Shown: positions 6,356 to 7,569 of the stretch, one piece after another
Layout of the letters: every line of letters begins with the position of its first letter
Position numbering within the stretch: the stretch's first letter is position 1
NCBI GenBank assembly: GCA_021797055.1
Contig: JAKAAI010000085.1
Coordinates: 1-7,569, forward strand
DNA: 7,569 nt
Direction of reading: 5' to 3'
Origin: Thermoplasmata archaeon
Lineage (GTDB): Archaea > Thermoplasmatota > Thermoplasmata > Thermoplasmatales > Thermoplasmataceae
The notes under the pieces: generated by a model
Database searches by the model: none
What the model was told of the DNA's origin: nothing
The model's input: only the letters and a program-made list of their open reading frames with translations
Program-made: the position numbers and the translations under genes

Positions 6356-7306
6356 ATGTTTCAAAAATCAAATGTTAGACTAAAGATATTTTTGTTTTCC
6401 GCACATCCTCCAATAGATTCTGAATTAATAACTAAATGGCTTGAAATGGGTCACGAAGTTTACAAATTATCTGCGACGTTGAGGTGGCATAATGAATATT
6501 CAACCCTCGATGAAAGAGTTATAGAAATGATACCTCAGTCTATGCCTGATGTGATAATTTGTGGTAATTTGACTGATACGCTGTTGGCACTTTCACTTAA
6601 ATTCTTCAGGAAATGGTTCAAAACAAAAATATCCTTTATTCACTGGTGGTATCCACCTAATAATCCGCTCCTCTATTTTGTAAGAAATATATCTGTGTGC
6701 GAATTTGAGAAGAAATATCTGAAAAAAATGTTATGGATTAACAGTGGAGTTGCATACTGTCCCGTTGATGTTGAACATTTCCGTGCCCTGCCTATCCAGA
6801 AAAAGAAACGAGCTATTGCCATTGGAAATGGTTTTAAAAATAGGTCAATGATGGGTTATGATCATCTTTTAAAAATAATTACAACTATCCACGATAAATC
6901 CCCCGATATTGAATTAAGTGTGTTTGGAATTAATTCCAGATCTGATTTTCCAGAGTACGTAGATGTGAGACCATTGAATAAGGAGGAATTGCTTACAGAA
7001 ATCAACGAGGCTTCCTGTGTCTTTTTTACGACAACGAGAAATCTTATTATGAATAGTCTTCAAATAGCCATGGCAGCAGAATCAAACGTAGTGGCATTTG
7101 ATCTTGAACCTTTTAGGGAAATTATTGAAGAAGGTGTTTCTGGCTATTTGATTAAACTTGGTGATGATGTAGCTTTTGCTGATAAGGTGATTAAGGTTGC
7201 CAATAATTACAGCAGAAAAATGGGATTGGAAGCAAGAGAAAACATCGTGAATAAGTGTGAATCTGGCATGGTAGCTAAACAGATATTGGAACTCACCATG
7301 AATTGA
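6356..7306 (+). CDS. Divergent GT4-like glycosyltransferase lacking the EX7E glutamates
   Basis: This 316-residue protein has the two-Rossmann-domain plan of GT-B enzymes. The N-terminal domain opens with a hydrophobic strand (LKIFLFSAHPP, 9-19). The C-terminal domain starts at AIAIGNGFKNRSMMGYDHLL (153-172). It continues through ELSVFG (186-191), CVFFTTT (221-227), LQIAMAAESNVVAFDL (235-250) and REIIEEGVSGYLIKLGD (254-270), the usual end of a GT4 donor domain. The two glutamates of EX7E are absent: aligning QIAMA with the canonical LEAMA puts Asn229 and Ile237 in their place. It is about 40-60 residues shorter than typical, mostly in the N-terminal domain. No membrane segment is obvious. ATG 6356 is the only ATG in frame after the TGA at 6338. 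Two sampled 60-base lines have 32-35% G+C against 47-52% in two sampled operon lines, so it may have a different origin. It could be an active divergent transferase or a non-catalytic relative. Confidence 0.78.
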   Translation: MFQKSNVRLKIFLFSAHPPIDSELITKWLEMGHEVYKLSATLRWHNEYSTLDERVIEMIPQSMPDVIICGNLTDTLLALSLKFFRKWFKTKISFIHWWYPPNNPLLYFVRNISVCEFEKKYLKKMLWINSGVAYCPVDVEHFRALPIQKKKRAIAIGNGFKNRSMMGYDHLLKIITTIHDKSPDIELSVFGINSRSDFPEYVDVRPLNKEELLTEINEASCVFFTTTRNLIMNSLQIAMAAESNVVAFDLEPFREIIEEGVSGYLIKLGDDVAFADKVIKVANNYSRKMGLEARENIVNKCESGMVAKQILELTMN

Positions 7307-7461
7307 AACATTTCAGTCTTCGTTACCACTATCCCAAGGGTGAGGAGCAGACCATGATAATAGGGGAAAAATAAGAGATAAAGGAACCATTGCTGACAGC
7401 GTTTGCCATAAATTCGCCGTATTTCCCCCGTAAGATCAATCAAGAGTCAAAATTAATAATT

Positions 7462-7569
7462 CTAACTCCGTACAATCTTAGGGTATAACTTCAATCCAAA
7501 TGCATCTGCAATCTTCTGTGATCTCTCGGGAACCTCTGCCACCGATCTTCTTGCTCCATCCGCTCTGAC
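7462..7569 (-). CDS. 3' end of an unidentified minus-strand ORF, truncated by window edge
   Basis: The last 35 codons of a frame entering from the right edge are open and end at TAG 7464-7462. The visible peptide includes ARRSVAEVPERSQKIADAFG followed by LKLYPKIV, a charged, probably helical stretch that looks more protein-like than the other two minus-strand frames, both of which also contain stops. I do not recognise the family. A C-terminal tail of a transposase or a metabolic enzyme are both possible. It converges on the glycosyltransferase ending at 7306; the 155 bases between hold no evident gene. Confidence 0.4.
   Translation of the reverse strand, partial: VRADGARRSVAEVPERSQKIADAFGLKLYPKIVRS

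Noticed and set aside
7303..7374. Short plus-strand frame starting at TTG 7303 after the glycosyltransferase
   Set aside because: Only 23 codons, a weak start and no motif; not enough to support a gene or remnant.
7207..7443. Minus-strand 78-codon hydrophobic frame
   Set aside because: It overlaps the end of the right-hand glycosyltransferase by 100 bases and shows no family motif; probably a shadow, although the part beyond 7306 is otherwise empty.
1..7569. Defence system, CRISPR array, tRNA or rRNA
   Set aside because: No repeat-spacer pattern, cloverleaf or rRNA-like sequence was seen, and all recognisable genes are glycan-related or a transposase fossil.

Overview
The window looks like a stretch of an archaeal chromosome, most likely from a Thermoplasmatales-like euryarchaeon. 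The signs are: heavy use of ATA, AGA and AGG codons; candidate TATA boxes 20-35 bases before genes; an archaeal GGTGAT-type ribosome binding site; genes joined by 4-base ATGA overlaps; and protein families common in archaeal surface-glycan loci. The lineage is inferred from style, because no rRNA or other marker gene is present.

Layout. Positions 1-839 (minus strand) hold the first 279 codons of a GT4-type glycosyltransferase that runs off the left edge. A 406-base divergent intergenic region follows. It has a TATA-like promoter for each side and a strong 26-base imperfect palindrome just before the rightward genes. Positions 1246-5334 (plus strand) form a tight four-gene operon: a sugar-1-phosphate nucleotidyltransferase, a UDP-sugar 6-dehydrogenase, a UDP-glucuronate-decarboxylase-like SDR enzyme and a second SDR epimerase with a Cys/His cluster. 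The first three genes overlap by 4 bases, and the fourth begins 5 bases after the third stops. Positions 5335-6355 are a gene-poor, AT-richer kilobase. It contains the decayed N-terminal part of an IS256 (Mutator)-family transposase with frameshifts and in-frame stops. Positions 6356-7306 (plus strand) encode a second glycosyltransferase with an unusual GT4-like C-terminal domain. At the right edge, 7462-7569 (minus strand), is the 3' end of an unidentified ORF.

How the genes could work together. The four operon enzymes can be ordered as an activated-sugar pathway: hexose-1-phosphate to NDP-hexose, then oxidation at C6 to an NDP-uronate, then decarboxylation to an NDP-pentose (UDP-xylose or a 2-acetamido analogue), then possible C4 epimerisation. 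The flanking glycosyltransferases would use such donors to build surface glycans, N-glycans or glycolipids. The enzyme classes are well supported by motifs. The exact sugars are inferred. I found no defence system, CRISPR array, tRNA or rRNA. The least ordinary elements are the apparently complete pentose-donor operon, the missing EX7E glutamates in the second glycosyltransferase, the palindrome before the operon and the transposase fossil at the operon boundary.
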